A DNA stretch of 64,000 bases from Nocardioides daphniae. GTDB taxonomy: Bacteria > Actinomycetota > Actinomycetes > Propionibacteriales > Nocardioidaceae. The notes beneath the pieces were generated by a model that saw only the letters and a list, made by a program, of their open reading frames with translations, was not told the origin of the DNA and ran no database searches. Numbering within the stretch: the stretch's first letter is position 1; each line of letters begins with the position of its first letter. Where the stretch lies: assembly GCF_004777465.1 (NCBI RefSeq), contig NZ_CP038462.1:1302001-1366000 (forward strand), given 5' to 3'. A program made the position numbers and the translations under genes. This document shows, one piece after another, positions 28,599-37,738 of the stretch.

Positions 28599-29665
28599 TT
28601 CGAGTCACGCTCCCAGTAGCTCGGACCGACGGGTTCGGTGAAGTCGCTCTGCGCCACCAGGTAACCCTCGTCGTCCACCGCGATGGGCAGCTGGGGGAGG
28701 GCACGGGCAGCCGGACCGAAGACGACGCGACCGGAGTCGGCGAGGTCGAAGGTCGACTGGTGGCAGGGGCAGAGCAGGTGGTGGGTGGTTCGCTCGTTGA
28801 GCGAGATGGGGCAACCGACGTGGGTGCAGATCTTGGAGTAGGCGACGATGCCGTCGACGGTCCAGTTCTCGCGGCCCTTGCCGTGCTTGATGTCGTCGGG
28901 CTCCATCCGGAGCAGGATCAGCGACGCCTTCGACTTGCCGACCTGGACGTCGACACCGTGGAGGACGTGGTTGCCGTTCTCGTCGGTGGCCAGGAGGATC
29001 TCCGGCTGGCAGTTCATCAGGTCGCCGACCTCCAGGTCGGAGGCCAGGATCGGGGTGCCGATGACGTCGCGGACGATGCGCTCACCCTTCTTCCACAGGG
29101 TGTGCTCCAGGCCCTTGCCGCGCTCGGGGTCGACCACGTCCTTCGGCAGCGGACCGAGGTCACGCAGCAGCAGGATCGGCATCAGCGCGAAGGCGCCGAC
29201 GGCGCCCAGGGCGGTGTTGCGGAGCAGGGGGCGACGGGCGATGCCCGACTCCTCGATGCCCACCTCGAGGGCCGCCACGGCAGTGGCGCGGTCCTCGTCG
29301 GAGGAGGCGATCGGGTGGCGCATCTCGACGAGCTCGACGTCTGCCATGAGCTTGCGGGCCCAGTGGATGATGCCGATGCCGATGAAGAGGAGCGACAGAC
29401 CCATGGTCGTGCCGAGGGCGACGTTGGAGGCGCCCATGTTGCCGATCGTGTCCCAGTCGTCGCCGATGTCGAACACGAAGTACGACACGATGAAGAGGAC
29501 GGCCATCACGATGGAGGCGATGAAGAAGCCGGCGACCTGGCGCTCGGCCCGCTTCTCGGCCCGCTCGTCGACGTCGGTGGGACGCCACGTGTGGGCCGGG
29601 AGACCCGGGTCCGCGATGGGTTCCGCCGCGGGGAGGGTCTCGTGGTGATTGGTCTCGATGCTCAC
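28595..29665 (-). CDS. qcrA: Cytochrome bc1 complex Rieske iron-sulfur subunit
   Basis: 356 residues with three membrane helices before the Rieske domain, the actinobacterial form. The [2Fe-2S] ligands are in CTHVGCPI and CPCHQSTFD. GTG 29665 overlaps the qcrC stop by 4 bases; the family N-terminus (a charged cytoplasmic stretch, ERAEKRAERQVAGFF) fits this start. Electron transfer is from quinol to cytochrome QcrC. Confidence 0.95.
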   Translation of the reverse strand: MSIETNHHETLPAAEPIADPGLPAHTWRPTDVDERAEKRAERQVAGFFIASIVMAVLFIVSYFVFDIGDDWDTIGNMGASNVALGTTMGLSLLFIGIGIIHWARKLMADVELVEMRHPIASSDEDRATAVAALEVGIEESGIARRPLLRNTALGAVGAFALMPILLLRDLGPLPKDVVDPERGKGLEHTLWKKGERIVRDVIGTPILASDLEVGDLMNCQPEILLATDENGNHVLHGVDVQVGKSKASLILLRMEPDDIKHGKGRENWTVDGIVAYSKICTHVGCPISLNERTTHHLLCPCHQSTFDLADSGRVVFGPAARALPQLPIAVDDEGYLVAQSDFTEPVGPSYWERDSK

Positions 29666-30534
29666 GCTGCCACCTTGTCCTTCTTGGAGCGCGTCGTGTG
29701 CGCCGCGATCCACACTGCGAATGCGACCATGCCGCCGATGCCGATGACCCAGGCGAAGAGGCCCTCGGAGACGGGGCCGAGGCCGCCGAGCGTGAACCCG
29801 CCGAACTCCGGCTGCTCCTCGATCGAGCGGAGGTACGCGATCACGTCACGCTTCTGCTCGGGGGAGAGGTTGCCGTTGGAGAAGACGTCCATCGACTGGG
29901 GGCCGGTGAGCATGGCCTGGTAGATGTGCTTGGAGGGCACGCCCTTCAGCGAGGGCGCGTAGCCGCCCTGCGGCATGGCGCCACCCTGGCCGTTGAAGTT
30001 GTGGCAGGCCGTGCAGTTGGTCAGGAAGATCTGGCCACCGCGCACGATCGCGGCCTCGCGCTCCTCCTCGGACAGCCCGTCGATGCTGTAGTCGCTCTCC
30101 GACGGGATGGCCGGGCCGGGGCCCAGGCTCGCGACGAAGGCAGCCATGGCCGCGATCTCGTCGTCGTTGTAGGCGACCTTCTTGCGCGGGGCCTGCTGGC
30201 CCGGCTGCGCCATGGGCATGCGACCGGTGCCGACCTGGAAGTCGACCGCAGCGGCACCGACGCCCACGAGCGACGGGCCGTAGACCTGGCCGTCACGCTG
30301 GGTGGCGATGCCCTCGCCGTTGACGCCGTGGCACGACGAGCAGCCCACGAGGAAGAGCTCGCGCCCCTGCTCGATCAGCTCCGCGTCGGTCTTGGAGTCC
30401 TGCGCGGTGGCAGGGGAGAACGCCGCGTACAGCCCGCCGGTCATCAGGAGACCGATCAGGAGCACGGAAAGTCCCGCGAGCGGACCCCGGCGATGCCGGG
30501 AGAGCCGACCAGCGGTTCGGTTCAGGAAACGCAA
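29662..30534 (-). CDS. qcrC: Cytochrome bc1 complex diheme cytochrome c subunit
   Basis: 290 residues with two heme-binding motifs, CSSCH (65-69) and CTACH (174-178), an N-terminal membrane anchor (LAGLSVLLIGLLMTGGLYAA) and a C-terminal anchor (FAWVIGIGGMVAFAVWIAA). The diheme subunit replaces soluble cytochrome c and wires bc1 directly to the oxidase in actinobacteria. It follows ctaE by 33 bases. Confidence 0.96.
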   Translation of the reverse strand: MRFLNRTAGRLSRHRRGPLAGLSVLLIGLLMTGGLYAAFSPATAQDSKTDAELIEQGRELFLVGCSSCHGVNGEGIATQRDGQVYGPSLVGVGAAAVDFQVGTGRMPMAQPGQQAPRKKVAYNDDEIAAMAAFVASLGPGPAIPSESDYSIDGLSEEEREAAIVRGGQIFLTNCTACHNFNGQGGAMPQGGYAPSLKGVPSKHIYQAMLTGPQSMDVFSNGNLSPEQKRDVIAYLRSIEEQPEFGGFTLGGLGPVSEGLFAWVIGIGGMVAFAVWIAAHTTRSKKDKVAA

Positions 30535-30567
30535 TTGTCTAAATCCTCTTCAGATCCGGATCGGGAC

Positions 30568-31209
30568 TCACTGGATGAGGTAGATCGCCGCGAAGAGCGC
30601 GATCCACACCACGTCGACGAAGTGCCAGTAGTAGGACACGACGATCGCGCTGACCGCCTGCTCGTGGGTGAAGCGCTTGGCCATGTAGGTGCGCCCCAGG
30701 ACGAACAGGAAGGCGATCAGGCCGCCGATCACGTGGATGCCGTGGAAGCCGGTGGCCAGGTAGAAGGCCGAGCCGTACGCGGAGTCCTGGATCGTCACGC
30801 CGTGGTGCACGAGCTCGACGTACTCCAAGGCCTGGCCGGCGACGAAGACGGCACCCATGACGTAGGTCAGGATGAACCACTCGCGCAGGCCCCAGGCCTT
30901 GACGTTGAAGAGCGAGCCCGCGCGACCGACCTGGCCGCGCTCCGCCGCGAAGACACCCATCTGGCAGGTCACGGACGACAGCACGAGGATGGTCGTGTTG
31001 GTCGCCGCGAACGGCACGTTGAGGAGTGCGGTCTCCTGGGCCCAGAGCTCGGGGCTCACCGCGCGAATCGTGAAGTACGCCGCGAACAGTGCCGCGAAGA
31101 ACATCAACTCGCTGGAGAGCCAGACGATCGTGCCCACGCTGACCATGCTGGGTCGGTCGTGATGCCCGTGAAGTCGGGATGCCGGAATAGCCGTCGTTGC
31201 TGTCGCCAC
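30568..31209 (-). CDS. ctaE: Cytochrome c oxidase subunit III
   Basis: 213-residue subunit with five membrane helices, including [56 protein letters not shown] and [21 protein letters not shown] 31209 is selected because a minus-strand CATAAT box (31221-31216) lies 6 bases ahead. First gene of the ctaE-qcrCAB operon, separated from ctaCDF by about 6 kb as usual for actinobacteria. Confidence 0.95.
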   Translation of the reverse strand: MATATTAIPASRLHGHHDRPSMVSVGTIVWLSSELMFFAALFAAYFTIRAVSPELWAQETALLNVPFAATNTTILVLSSVTCQMGVFAAERGQVGRAGSLFNVKAWGLREWFILTYVMGAVFVAGQALEYVELVHHGVTIQDSAYGSAFYLATGFHGIHVIGGLIAFLFVLGRTYMAKRFTHEQAVSAIVVSYYWHFVDVVWIALFAAIYLIQ

Positions 31210-31215
31210 GGGTTC

Positions 31216-31221
31216 ATTATG
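31216..31221 (-). promoter_or_regulatory. ctaE -10 element, leaderless
   Basis: CATAAT on the minus strand ends 6 bases before the ctaE GTG. It should drive the whole ctaE-qcrCAB operon. The rest of the 186-base gap to the divergent receiver gene shows no further element I can support. Confidence 0.5.
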
Positions 31222-31382
31222 GACGTACCCGGGGCCGAGGGCACCCCCACCCCCGGAGTTTGGGCGTTCCGCGCGTCGCGCAGGGCTGGAGAGGCCTGCG
31301 CGAAACCGGTCTCGGGGTCCGTGGACGGCGCTCCGGTGCTGAGTCGTGGACGCCTCGGGCGGACGGCTCGCGGCGTCGGCGG

Positions 31383-31395
31383 TAGAGTCGCGAGC
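31383..31395 (+). promoter_or_regulatory. Receiver-gene -10 element, leaderless
   Basis: TAGAGT (31383-31388) is 7 bases before GTG 31396, with no ribosome binding site. Confidence 0.45.
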
Positions 31396-31818
31396 GTGAC
31401 TGACACGACTGCCTCGAAGCCCTCCTCGCTGAAGGTCCTCGTCTACTCGGACGACATCGACACCCGTCAGCAGGTCATCCTCGCGCTGGGTCGCCGTCCC
31501 CACCCCGACCTGCCCGAGGTCGAGTACGTGGAGGTGGCCACCGAGCCGGTCGTCATCCAGCACATGGACGCCGGGGGCATCGACCTGGCGGTGCTCGACG
31601 GCGAGGCCGTCCCCGCCGGGGGCATGGGCATCGCGAAGCAGCTCAAGGACGAGGTGCACCAGTGCCCCCCGATCCTGGTGCTGACCGGCCGGCCCCAGGA
31701 CGCCTGGCTCGCCACCTGGTCGCGCGCCGACGCGGCGGTCTCCCACCCGCTCGACCCGATCCAGCTCGCCGAGTCCGTCATCGCCCTCCTCGCGGCTCGC
31801 GTCCCCGCGACCGCCTGA
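31396..31818 (+). CDS. Stand-alone response-regulator receiver-like protein
   Basis: 140 residues made only of a CheY-like fold: acidic pair Asp19-Asp20 in [16 protein letters not shown], candidate phospho-acceptor Asp68 in [11 protein letters not shown], and Thr97 in PILVLTGRP. The usual switch lysine before proline is His117 (VSHPLDP), so phosphorylation chemistry may be altered or lost. There is no output domain. It begins leaderless and ends 3 bases before trpD, so both share a transcript. Its role is unknown. Confidence 0.75.
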   Translation: MTDTTASKPSSLKVLVYSDDIDTRQQVILALGRRPHPDLPEVEYVEVATEPVVIQHMDAGGIDLAVLDGEAVPAGGMGIAKQLKDEVHQCPPILVLTGRPQDAWLATWSRADAAVSHPLDPIQLAESVIALLAARVPATA

Positions 31819-31821
31819 GAG

Positions 31822-32847
31822 ATGGCGACCACCTGGCCCGAGGTCCTCACCACGCTCGTCGGGCGCTCCGACCTGTCCGTGGAGCAGGCCGCCTGGGCGA
31901 TGAACGAGATCCTCGAGGGCAACGCCACCCCGGCGCAGATCGCCGGCTTCGCGGTGGCGCTGCGGGCGAAGGGCGAGAGCGTCGACGAGGTGCAGGGGCT
32001 CTCCGACGCCATGCTGGCTGCCGGCAACGCGATCAGCGTGGCCGGACGCCTCCTCGACATCGTCGGCACCGGCGGTGACCGCTCGATGTCGGTCAACATC
32101 TCGACCATGTCGGCGATCGTGGCCGCCGCGGCCGGCGCCACCGTGGTGAAGCACGGCAGCCGCTCGGCCTCCTCCGAGTGCGGCTCGGCCGACGTCCTGG
32201 AGGCGCTCGGGATCCGCCTCGACCTTCCCGTGGAGCGCGTGGCGGCCGTGGCCGACGAGGTCGGCATCACCTTCTGCTTCGCCGCCGCCTTCCACCCCGC
32301 GATGCGGCACGCCGCCGTGCCGCGGCGCGAGCTGGGCATCGGCACGACCTTCAACTTCCTGGGGCCGCTCTCCAACCCGGCCCGTCCGGCGGCCCAGGCG
32401 ATCGGCTGCGCCGACGCCCGGATGGCGCCGATCATGGCGGAGGTCTTCGCCCGTCGTGGCCTCGACGCCTGGGTCTTCCGCGGCGACGACGGCCTCGACG
32501 AGCTGACCATCACCACGACCTCGTCGTTGTGGGCCGCCAAGGACGGGGTCGTCACCCACCACGTCGTGGACCCACGGGACCACGGCATCGACTACAGCCC
32601 GGCTGAGTCGCTGCGCGGTGGCAGCCCGGCGTTCAACGCCGACGTCGTACGCCGTCTGCTCGCGGGGGAGAAGGGCGGCGTGCGCGACGCGGTCGTCCTC
32701 AACGCCGGTGCGGCGCTGGCCGTGCACACCCCCGCCGAGGCACCGCTCGACGAGCGGCTCGGTGCCGGGATCGCCCGAGCCCGGGGCGTGCTCGACGACG
32801 GCAGCGCGCAGGCGCTGCTCGAGCGCTGGGTCGCCGCCACCGCCTGA
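31822..32847 (+). CDS. trpD: Anthranilate phosphoribosyltransferase
   Basis: Second step of tryptophan synthesis: anthranilate plus PRPP to phosphoribosyl anthranilate. 341 residues. The PRPP loop is [18 protein letters not shown], followed by [23 protein letters not shown] and [11 protein letters not shown] 31822 follows the receiver gene by 3 bases. Other trp genes are absent here, which agrees with the isolated trpD near ctaE in many actinobacteria. Confidence 0.95.
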   Translation: MATTWPEVLTTLVGRSDLSVEQAAWAMNEILEGNATPAQIAGFAVALRAKGESVDEVQGLSDAMLAAGNAISVAGRLLDIVGTGGDRSMSVNISTMSAIVAAAAGATVVKHGSRSASSECGSADVLEALGIRLDLPVERVAAVADEVGITFCFAAAFHPAMRHAAVPRRELGIGTTFNFLGPLSNPARPAAQAIGCADARMAPIMAEVFARRGLDAWVFRGDDGLDELTITTTSSLWAAKDGVVTHHVVDPRDHGIDYSPAESLRGGSPAFNADVVRRLLAGEKGGVRDAVVLNAGAALAVHTPAEAPLDERLGAGIARARGVLDDGSAQALLERWVAATA

Positions 32848-32853
32848 GGCGGT

Positions 32854-33483
32854 TCAGGCAGCCAGCTCCAGCACCCAGGCCTCGCCAGCCCGTCGGAACC
32901 CCAGCCGCTCGTAGTAGGGCTGGACCATCGCCGGGTTGGTGACCACACGGCGTACGCCCGTCTCGCGCAGCAGGGAGCTGCGGCGCCAGACGAACTCGCC
33001 GGGGGAGAAGTCGCGGTAGCGGGGCGTCACGTAGTCGAGGACGACCCTCGCCTCGTCGCCCTCGCGACGCAGCACCACGACCCCGACGGTCTCGTCGGCC
33101 CGCTGCACGAGGAAGCAGTCCGCCCCGGCGAGCCGGTCGTCGGTGAAGTCCGGCTGGAAGCGGGCGATGTCGGTGCGGTGCACCGACAACACGTGCGCCA
33201 GGTAGGCGTCGTCGGCACCGACCTCGAGGACGGTGAACGACGCCTCGTCGTGGCGGGCCCGGCTCAGCTGCACGATGAACCAGAGGTTGATCGCCGACAG
33301 GGCCAGGTTCATCGCCACCATCGGCCAGACGCCGAGGCGGGCGTTGAAGACCACGAGCAGGACGCAGGCGGCCAGGTTCAGCCAGCGCAGGCGCAGCACC
33401 CGCGACTGCAGCAGCGAGTAGACGAGCAGCACGCTGCCGCCCCACCCCAGGACATCGACCCAGTGCCGTTCGATCCACTCCAC
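32854..33483 (-). CDS. YgjV-like membrane domain fused to a GNAT-like domain
   Basis: 209 residues. The N-terminal 75 form three short membrane helices in the YgjV/PQ-loop-like style (VLGWGGSVLLVYSLLQSRVL, LNLAACVLLVVFNARLG, MNLALSAINLWFIVQL). The C-terminal 110 residues look like a GNAT domain (VVVLRREGDEARVVLDYV, then ETGVRRVVTNPAMVQPYYERLGF). Both parts are family-level guesses. It converges on trpD with 6 bases between stops and lies back-to-back with the first LTA-synthase-like gene. Confidence 0.65.
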   Translation of the reverse strand: MEWIERHWVDVLGWGGSVLLVYSLLQSRVLRLRWLNLAACVLLVVFNARLGVWPMVAMNLALSAINLWFIVQLSRARHDEASFTVLEVGADDAYLAHVLSVHRTDIARFQPDFTDDRLAGADCFLVQRADETVGVVVLRREGDEARVVLDYVTPRYRDFSPGEFVWRRSSLLRETGVRRVVTNPAMVQPYYERLGFRRAGEAWVLELAA

Positions 33484-33556
33484 CCGACGGAGTGTAGTGC
33501 GCCACGTCGGGGCCCTGTTCGCGCTCCGGAGGCGCTCCTCGGGGCGTGGGCTGGAC

Positions 33557-33568
33557 TACGCTTCTTCG
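33557..33568 (+). promoter_or_regulatory. -10 element of the first LTA-synthase-like gene
   Basis: TACGCT (33557-33562) ends 6 bases before GTG 33569, the leaderless spacing. Confidence 0.4.
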
Positions 33569-35542
33569 GTGCACGACCAGCGTGAACGGCTGCTCCTCGA
33601 CGACGCCGACGACGTCGTGGGGAGCTCGGTCGTCCCTGTGAGGGCGGAGCCGGACCCGGAGGCCGACGCCCAGCCGGACCCGGAGGTGGCGCGCCGCGTA
33701 CGACTGAGGCTCCGGACCCACCTCCTCGGGGTCCTCGGGGTGACCCTGGTCTGCGCCGTCCTGGTCGACGCGATGTTCGCGGTCTCCCTGCGGCTGCAGG
33801 GCTTCCTCCCGCTGCGCCTGGGCCCGGGCCTGCTCGGTCTGGCGACGGTGTGGCTCGTGGTCCTGGCGACCTTCGGCGTCCTGGGACGCCTGCGCCCGAC
33901 CGTCGTCGTCGTGCTGACCGTGGCGACGGGCTTCGCGGTGCTCAACGGCGTACGGATGCAGATCCTCAACGTGCCGCTCACCTTCGGCGACGTGGTCTTC
34001 CTCAAGGACCCGGCCTTCCTGGTGGAGATGGTCGGCGTGCGGATGCTGGTGGTGGCCGTCGTGGGGCTGGCGGCCGTGGCCGGGGTCCTCACCCTGCTGT
34101 TGCGCCGGTTCGGGCCCGAGGTGCACCGCGTGGGGCGCGACCACGACCGCTGGCGCTGGTGGCTCACCTTCCGGGTCGGTGCCGTGGCAGCGCTGCTCGT
34201 GGTGGGGCTGCTGGCCTCGGGCTTCAACACACCCGGCAACCCGTTGCGGCGGGCCTTCAACGAGACCGGTGCGACCTGGAAGAGCTGGTCGCAGACGGAC
34301 AACTACCGGGTCAACGGCTTCGTCGCCGGCCTGCTCTACAACTTGCCGGTCGACCCGATGGCCGAGCCCGAGGGCTACGACCGGGCCGCCATGGAGGAGC
34401 TCGCCCAGCGGTGGCAGGCGGAGGCCGACGTGGTCAACGCCGGCACCGACCCCGACGTCCTGGCCGGGACCAACGTCGTCGTCGTGCTGAGCGAGACGCT
34501 CGGGGACCCCTTCGAGATCGACCACCTCACCTTCGAGCGGGACCCGATCCCGCACGTGCGGGAGCTGATGACCACCGACGGCGGGCACATGCTGGCCTCC
34601 TTCTACGGCAGCGGCACCTCGAGCATGGAGTTCCAGGTGCTGACCGGGCAGTCGCTGGGCCTCTTCCGCGGCCAGATCCACGCGCCGTACCAGCAGTTCG
34701 TGCCGCGGACGAAGACGTTCCCCAGTGCCGTCGGGTGGTTGCGCAGCTCCGGCCACCGGGCCGTGGCCGTGCACCCGTTCCGCGCCCAGATGTACCGGCG
34801 TCCGGAGGTCTACGAGACCTTCGGCTTCCAGGAGTTCGTCGACGTCGACCACCTCCAGGAGCGGCACTCGGTCGCAGGCCGTGGATTCGTCTCGGACCAG
34901 TCGGCCTACGACGAGGTGCTCCACCAGCTGCAGGAGAGCACGGACCCCGCCTTCGTGCACCTCGTCACCATGCAGAACCACCTCCCCTTCGACCAGCGCT
35001 ACAACGAGACGGTCGGCGTCGAGGGCACCTCCGTCGACCGGGCGGAGCGGATCGGGCAGTGGGCCCGCGGCATCGAGCACTCCGACCGGGCCCTCGCCCG
35101 CTTCCTGCGGCAGGTGGAGGCGAGCGGAGAGCGCACCGTGGTCGTGCAGTTCGGGGACCACTACCCGGGGATCTTCGACATGGGGCTGCTCGAGGAGGAG
35201 GGGCTCAACCTCTTCCGCACGCCCTTCTTCGTCTGGGACTCCGAGGGCGGGCGCAGCGTCGGCGACCTGGGGACGGTCTCGCCGACCGCAGCCCTGGAGG
35301 TGGCGATGCGCAAGCTCGGCGCGCCGCTTCCGCCGTGGCTGGTGCTGCTCGGGCGTGTGCAGGAGGAGGTCGGCGTCGTACGCCGTGACTCCGTCGTGAC
35401 CCCCGAGGGCGAGGTGGTCGGGCTCGACGAGCTGACCTCCGAGCAGGAGGCGCTCCTCGCCGACTACAGGATGGTGCAGTACGACTTCGCCGTCGGCGAG
35501 CGGTACGCGCTGGCCGACCTCTGGTACGACCCGCAGGACTGA
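33569..35542 (+). CDS. LTA synthase-like sulfatase-family membrane protein, paralogue 1
   Basis: 657 residues. Five N-terminal membrane helices precede an extracellular alkaline-phosphatase-fold domain, the layout of lipoteichoic acid synthase LtaS. Active-site landmarks are VVVVLSETLGDP (metal-binding Glu), the nucleophile Thr350 in GSGTSSMEFQVLTG, TMQNHLPF and QFGDHYPGIF (metal-binding Asp-His). It should transfer phosphoglycerol or a similar group from a lipid to a cell-surface polymer; the real substrate is unknown. GTG 33569 fits a promoter box. Two close paralogues follow at 35619 and 43971. Confidence 0.85.
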   Translation: MHDQRERLLLDDADDVVGSSVVPVRAEPDPEADAQPDPEVARRVRLRLRTHLLGVLGVTLVCAVLVDAMFAVSLRLQGFLPLRLGPGLLGLATVWLVVLATFGVLGRLRPTVVVVLTVATGFAVLNGVRMQILNVPLTFGDVVFLKDPAFLVEMVGVRMLVVAVVGLAAVAGVLTLLLRRFGPEVHRVGRDHDRWRWWLTFRVGAVAALLVVGLLASGFNTPGNPLRRAFNETGATWKSWSQTDNYRVNGFVAGLLYNLPVDPMAEPEGYDRAAMEELAQRWQAEADVVNAGTDPDVLAGTNVVVVLSETLGDPFEIDHLTFERDPIPHVRELMTTDGGHMLASFYGSGTSSMEFQVLTGQSLGLFRGQIHAPYQQFVPRTKTFPSAVGWLRSSGHRAVAVHPFRAQMYRRPEVYETFGFQEFVDVDHLQERHSVAGRGFVSDQSAYDEVLHQLQESTDPAFVHLVTMQNHLPFDQRYNETVGVEGTSVDRAERIGQWARGIEHSDRALARFLRQVEASGERTVVVQFGDHYPGIFDMGLLEEEGLNLFRTPFFVWDSEGGRSVGDLGTVSPTAALEVAMRKLGAPLPPWLVLLGRVQEEVGVVRRDSVVTPEGEVVGLDELTSEQEALLADYRMVQYDFAVGERYALADLWYDPQD

Positions 35543-35606
35543 CCCGGCGCCGACACGGCCCGGCGAGCCGGGGGCCGACGAATCAGGACGACGCCGTGCG
35601 CCGATC

Positions 35607-35618
35607 TAGGCTGTCGTC
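35607..35618 (+). promoter_or_regulatory. -10 element of the second LTA-synthase-like gene
   Basis: TAGGCT (35607-35612) ends 6 bases before GTG 35619. Its presence suggests the second paralogue has its own promoter in addition to any read-through from the first. Confidence 0.45.
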
Positions 35619-37640
35619 GTGGTTCAGCAGCCCGACACCGACCAGCAGCCGTCCCTCAGCGCCGAGGACGAGACCGACGACCCCGAGGGCGCCTCCGACC
35701 ACACCATGACGGAGACCCCCGCCCCCGACCCGGAGCCCGTGGCGGTCCCCGTCAGCAAGGGCCAGGTCCTGCGTGCTGTCGCCGGTCGGATCCTGTTCGC
35801 CCTGGGGGCCTCGCTGGCCCTGGCCGCGGTCGTGCACGGGATGCTCGAGGCCTCCCTGCGGATGGAGTCGGACGAGCCGACGTTGCTGGGCCCGGCGCTG
35901 CTGAGCTTCGGCGTCCTGTGGGTCGTCGTGCTCGGCGTCGTGGGGCTCGTCGGCAGCCTGCGGGCGGCCACCGTCGTGGTGCTGACCCTGGGCCTGGTGC
36001 TGGCCGCCGTCAACGTCGTACGCATGGACATCCTGCTCATCCCGCTCTCGTTCCGCGACGTGGTCTTCCTCAAGGACCCGGCCTTCCTGGCGGAGATGGT
36101 GCCCATGGCCGACCTGGTCAAGGGGTCCGTCGCCGTGGTCGTCGTCGCCGGCCTGCTGACCCTGCTGGTCTCCCGCGCGGGCCGGCGTCGCCCGCGGTGG
36201 CGGCGCGGACGCCCCGGCTGGCTGGGATGGCTCGCCTTCCGCGGCGTCGCCGTCGCCCTCGCCGTCACCCTGGTCCTGCTCGCCGCGGGCTTCAACCAGC
36301 CCGGCAACGTGGTGCGCGGGGCGTACGACCGCAGCGGCGCCGACTGGCGGCCATGGTCGCAGTCGCGCAACTACCTCCTCAACGGCTTCGTCGGCGGGGT
36401 GCTCTCCAACCTGCCCACCGACCCGATGGCCACCCCTCCCGGCTACAGCCGCGCGACGATGGAGAAGGTCGCCGAGCGGTGGGCCGAGGTCGCCGAGCAG
36501 CGCAACAAGGGCACCGACCCCGACGTGCTGGCGAGGACGAACGTGGTCGTCGTGCTGAGCGAGTCGATGGGTGACCCGGCGGCGCTGCAGCACGCCACCT
36601 TCGCGGAGGACCCCTCGCCCGAGATCCACGCGCTGATGCGTGCGGGTGGCGCGCAGATGATCTCCAACTTCTACGGCACCGGCACCTCGTCGATGGAGTT
36701 CGCCGTGCTGACGGGGCAGAACACCACGCTCTTCAAGCCGCAGATCTCCTCGCCCTACCAGCAGTTCGTCACCGACTACCCGCACTACCCGAACGCCGTC
36801 GGCTGGTTGAAGCAGATGGGGCACCGGGCGGTGGCGATCCACCCGTACTCGCCGCACATGTACCAGCGCACCGACGTCTACAAGAACTTCGGGTTCGACG
36901 AGTTCATCGACCGCGACTCGATGACCGAGCGGGCACGGCTGGGCAAGGGCGGCTTCATCTCCGACCGCTCCGCCTACCGCGAGGTGCTGCGGGAGCTGCG
37001 CGAGAGCGACGACCCGATGGTCGTGCAGCTGGTCTCGATGCAGAACCACCTGCCCTACCAGGGGCGTTACGACGACCCGATCGGGGTGAGCAGCGACAAG
37101 CCGATCCGGGCCCAGGTCGTGGGCCAGTGGGCCCGTGGCGTGAAGGGCACCGACGAGGCGGTCGCCGAGTTCCTCCGGGAGCTGACGACCAAGGGCGAGC
37201 GGACGATCGTCATCCAGTACGGCGACCACTTCCCGGGGATCTTCTCCGACGCCCAGGTGAGGGCCGAGGGCCTCGACATGTACCGCACGCCGTTCTTCGT
37301 GTGGGACAGCGCCCACCCCGACGGCGTCGCCGGCAAGGACGCGGGCCTGGTCGGCAACCCCGGCGGTGGCGCCGTCGCCCCCAACGCGGCTATGCAGCTG
37401 GCGCTCCAGCAGGTCGGGGCCTCCATGCCGCCGTACTTCACCCTCCTCGCGGAGGTGCAGGAGAAGGTCGGCGTGGTCCGCGGCAGGACCGTGCTCACCC
37501 CCCAGGGCGAGCAGGTGCCGATCAAGGAGCTGGACGAGGAGCAGCGAGCCCTCGTGCGCGACATGAAGCTCGTGCAGTACGACTTCTCGATCGGTGAGCG
37601 CTACGTGCTGGACGAGATGTGGTACCCGGCCGGCAAGTGA
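35619..37640 (+). CDS. LTA synthase-like sulfatase-family membrane protein, paralogue 2
   Basis: 673 residues with a longer acidic, proline-rich cytoplasmic N-terminus (about 45 residues), five membrane helices and the extracellular catalytic domain. Landmarks: VVVVLSESMGDPAAL, nucleophile Thr356 in GTGTSSMEFAVLTG, SMQNHLPYQG and QYGDHFPGIF. All expected metal ligands are present. It shares the C-terminal motif VQYDFSIGERYVL with the other two copies. Closed by an exceptionally long terminator. The internal ATG at 35705 is a less likely start because it would lack a promoter or ribosome site. Confidence 0.85.
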   Translation: MVQQPDTDQQPSLSAEDETDDPEGASDHTMTETPAPDPEPVAVPVSKGQVLRAVAGRILFALGASLALAAVVHGMLEASLRMESDEPTLLGPALLSFGVLWVVVLGVVGLVGSLRAATVVVLTLGLVLAAVNVVRMDILLIPLSFRDVVFLKDPAFLAEMVPMADLVKGSVAVVVVAGLLTLLVSRAGRRRPRWRRGRPGWLGWLAFRGVAVALAVTLVLLAAGFNQPGNVVRGAYDRSGADWRPWSQSRNYLLNGFVGGVLSNLPTDPMATPPGYSRATMEKVAERWAEVAEQRNKGTDPDVLARTNVVVVLSESMGDPAALQHATFAEDPSPEIHALMRAGGAQMISNFYGTGTSSMEFAVLTGQNTTLFKPQISSPYQQFVTDYPHYPNAVGWLKQMGHRAVAIHPYSPHMYQRTDVYKNFGFDEFIDRDSMTERARLGKGGFISDRSAYREVLRELRESDDPMVVQLVSMQNHLPYQGRYDDPIGVSSDKPIRAQVVGQWARGVKGTDEAVAEFLRELTTKGERTIVIQYGDHFPGIFSDAQVRAEGLDMYRTPFFVWDSAHPDGVAGKDAGLVGNPGGGAVAPNAAMQLALQQVGASMPPYFTLLAEVQEKVGVVRGRTVLTPQGEQVPIKELDEEQRALVRDMKLVQYDFSIGERYVLDEMWYPAGK

Positions 37641-37676
37641 CCGGCTGGCCCGGGGCCGCACGGCACTGAGCCCCTG

Positions 37677-37723
37677 ACGACGGAGGCCCCGTCCCGCACG
37701 GCGCGGGACGGGGCCTCCGTCGT
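37677..37723. terminator. 21-bp bidirectional terminator
   Basis: Bases 37677-37697 (inner arm CGGAGGCCCCGTCCCGC) pair perfectly with 37703-37723 around an ACGGC loop. It separates paralogue 2 from the convergent giant surface-protein gene. Confidence 0.92.
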
Positions 37724-37738
37724 GTGACCGGGTGCTGG

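Noticed and set aside
35543..35618. Terminator between the first and second LTA-synthase-like genes
   Set aside because: Only a short CCCGGC/GCCGGG pairing with a two-base gap is present, too weak to support.
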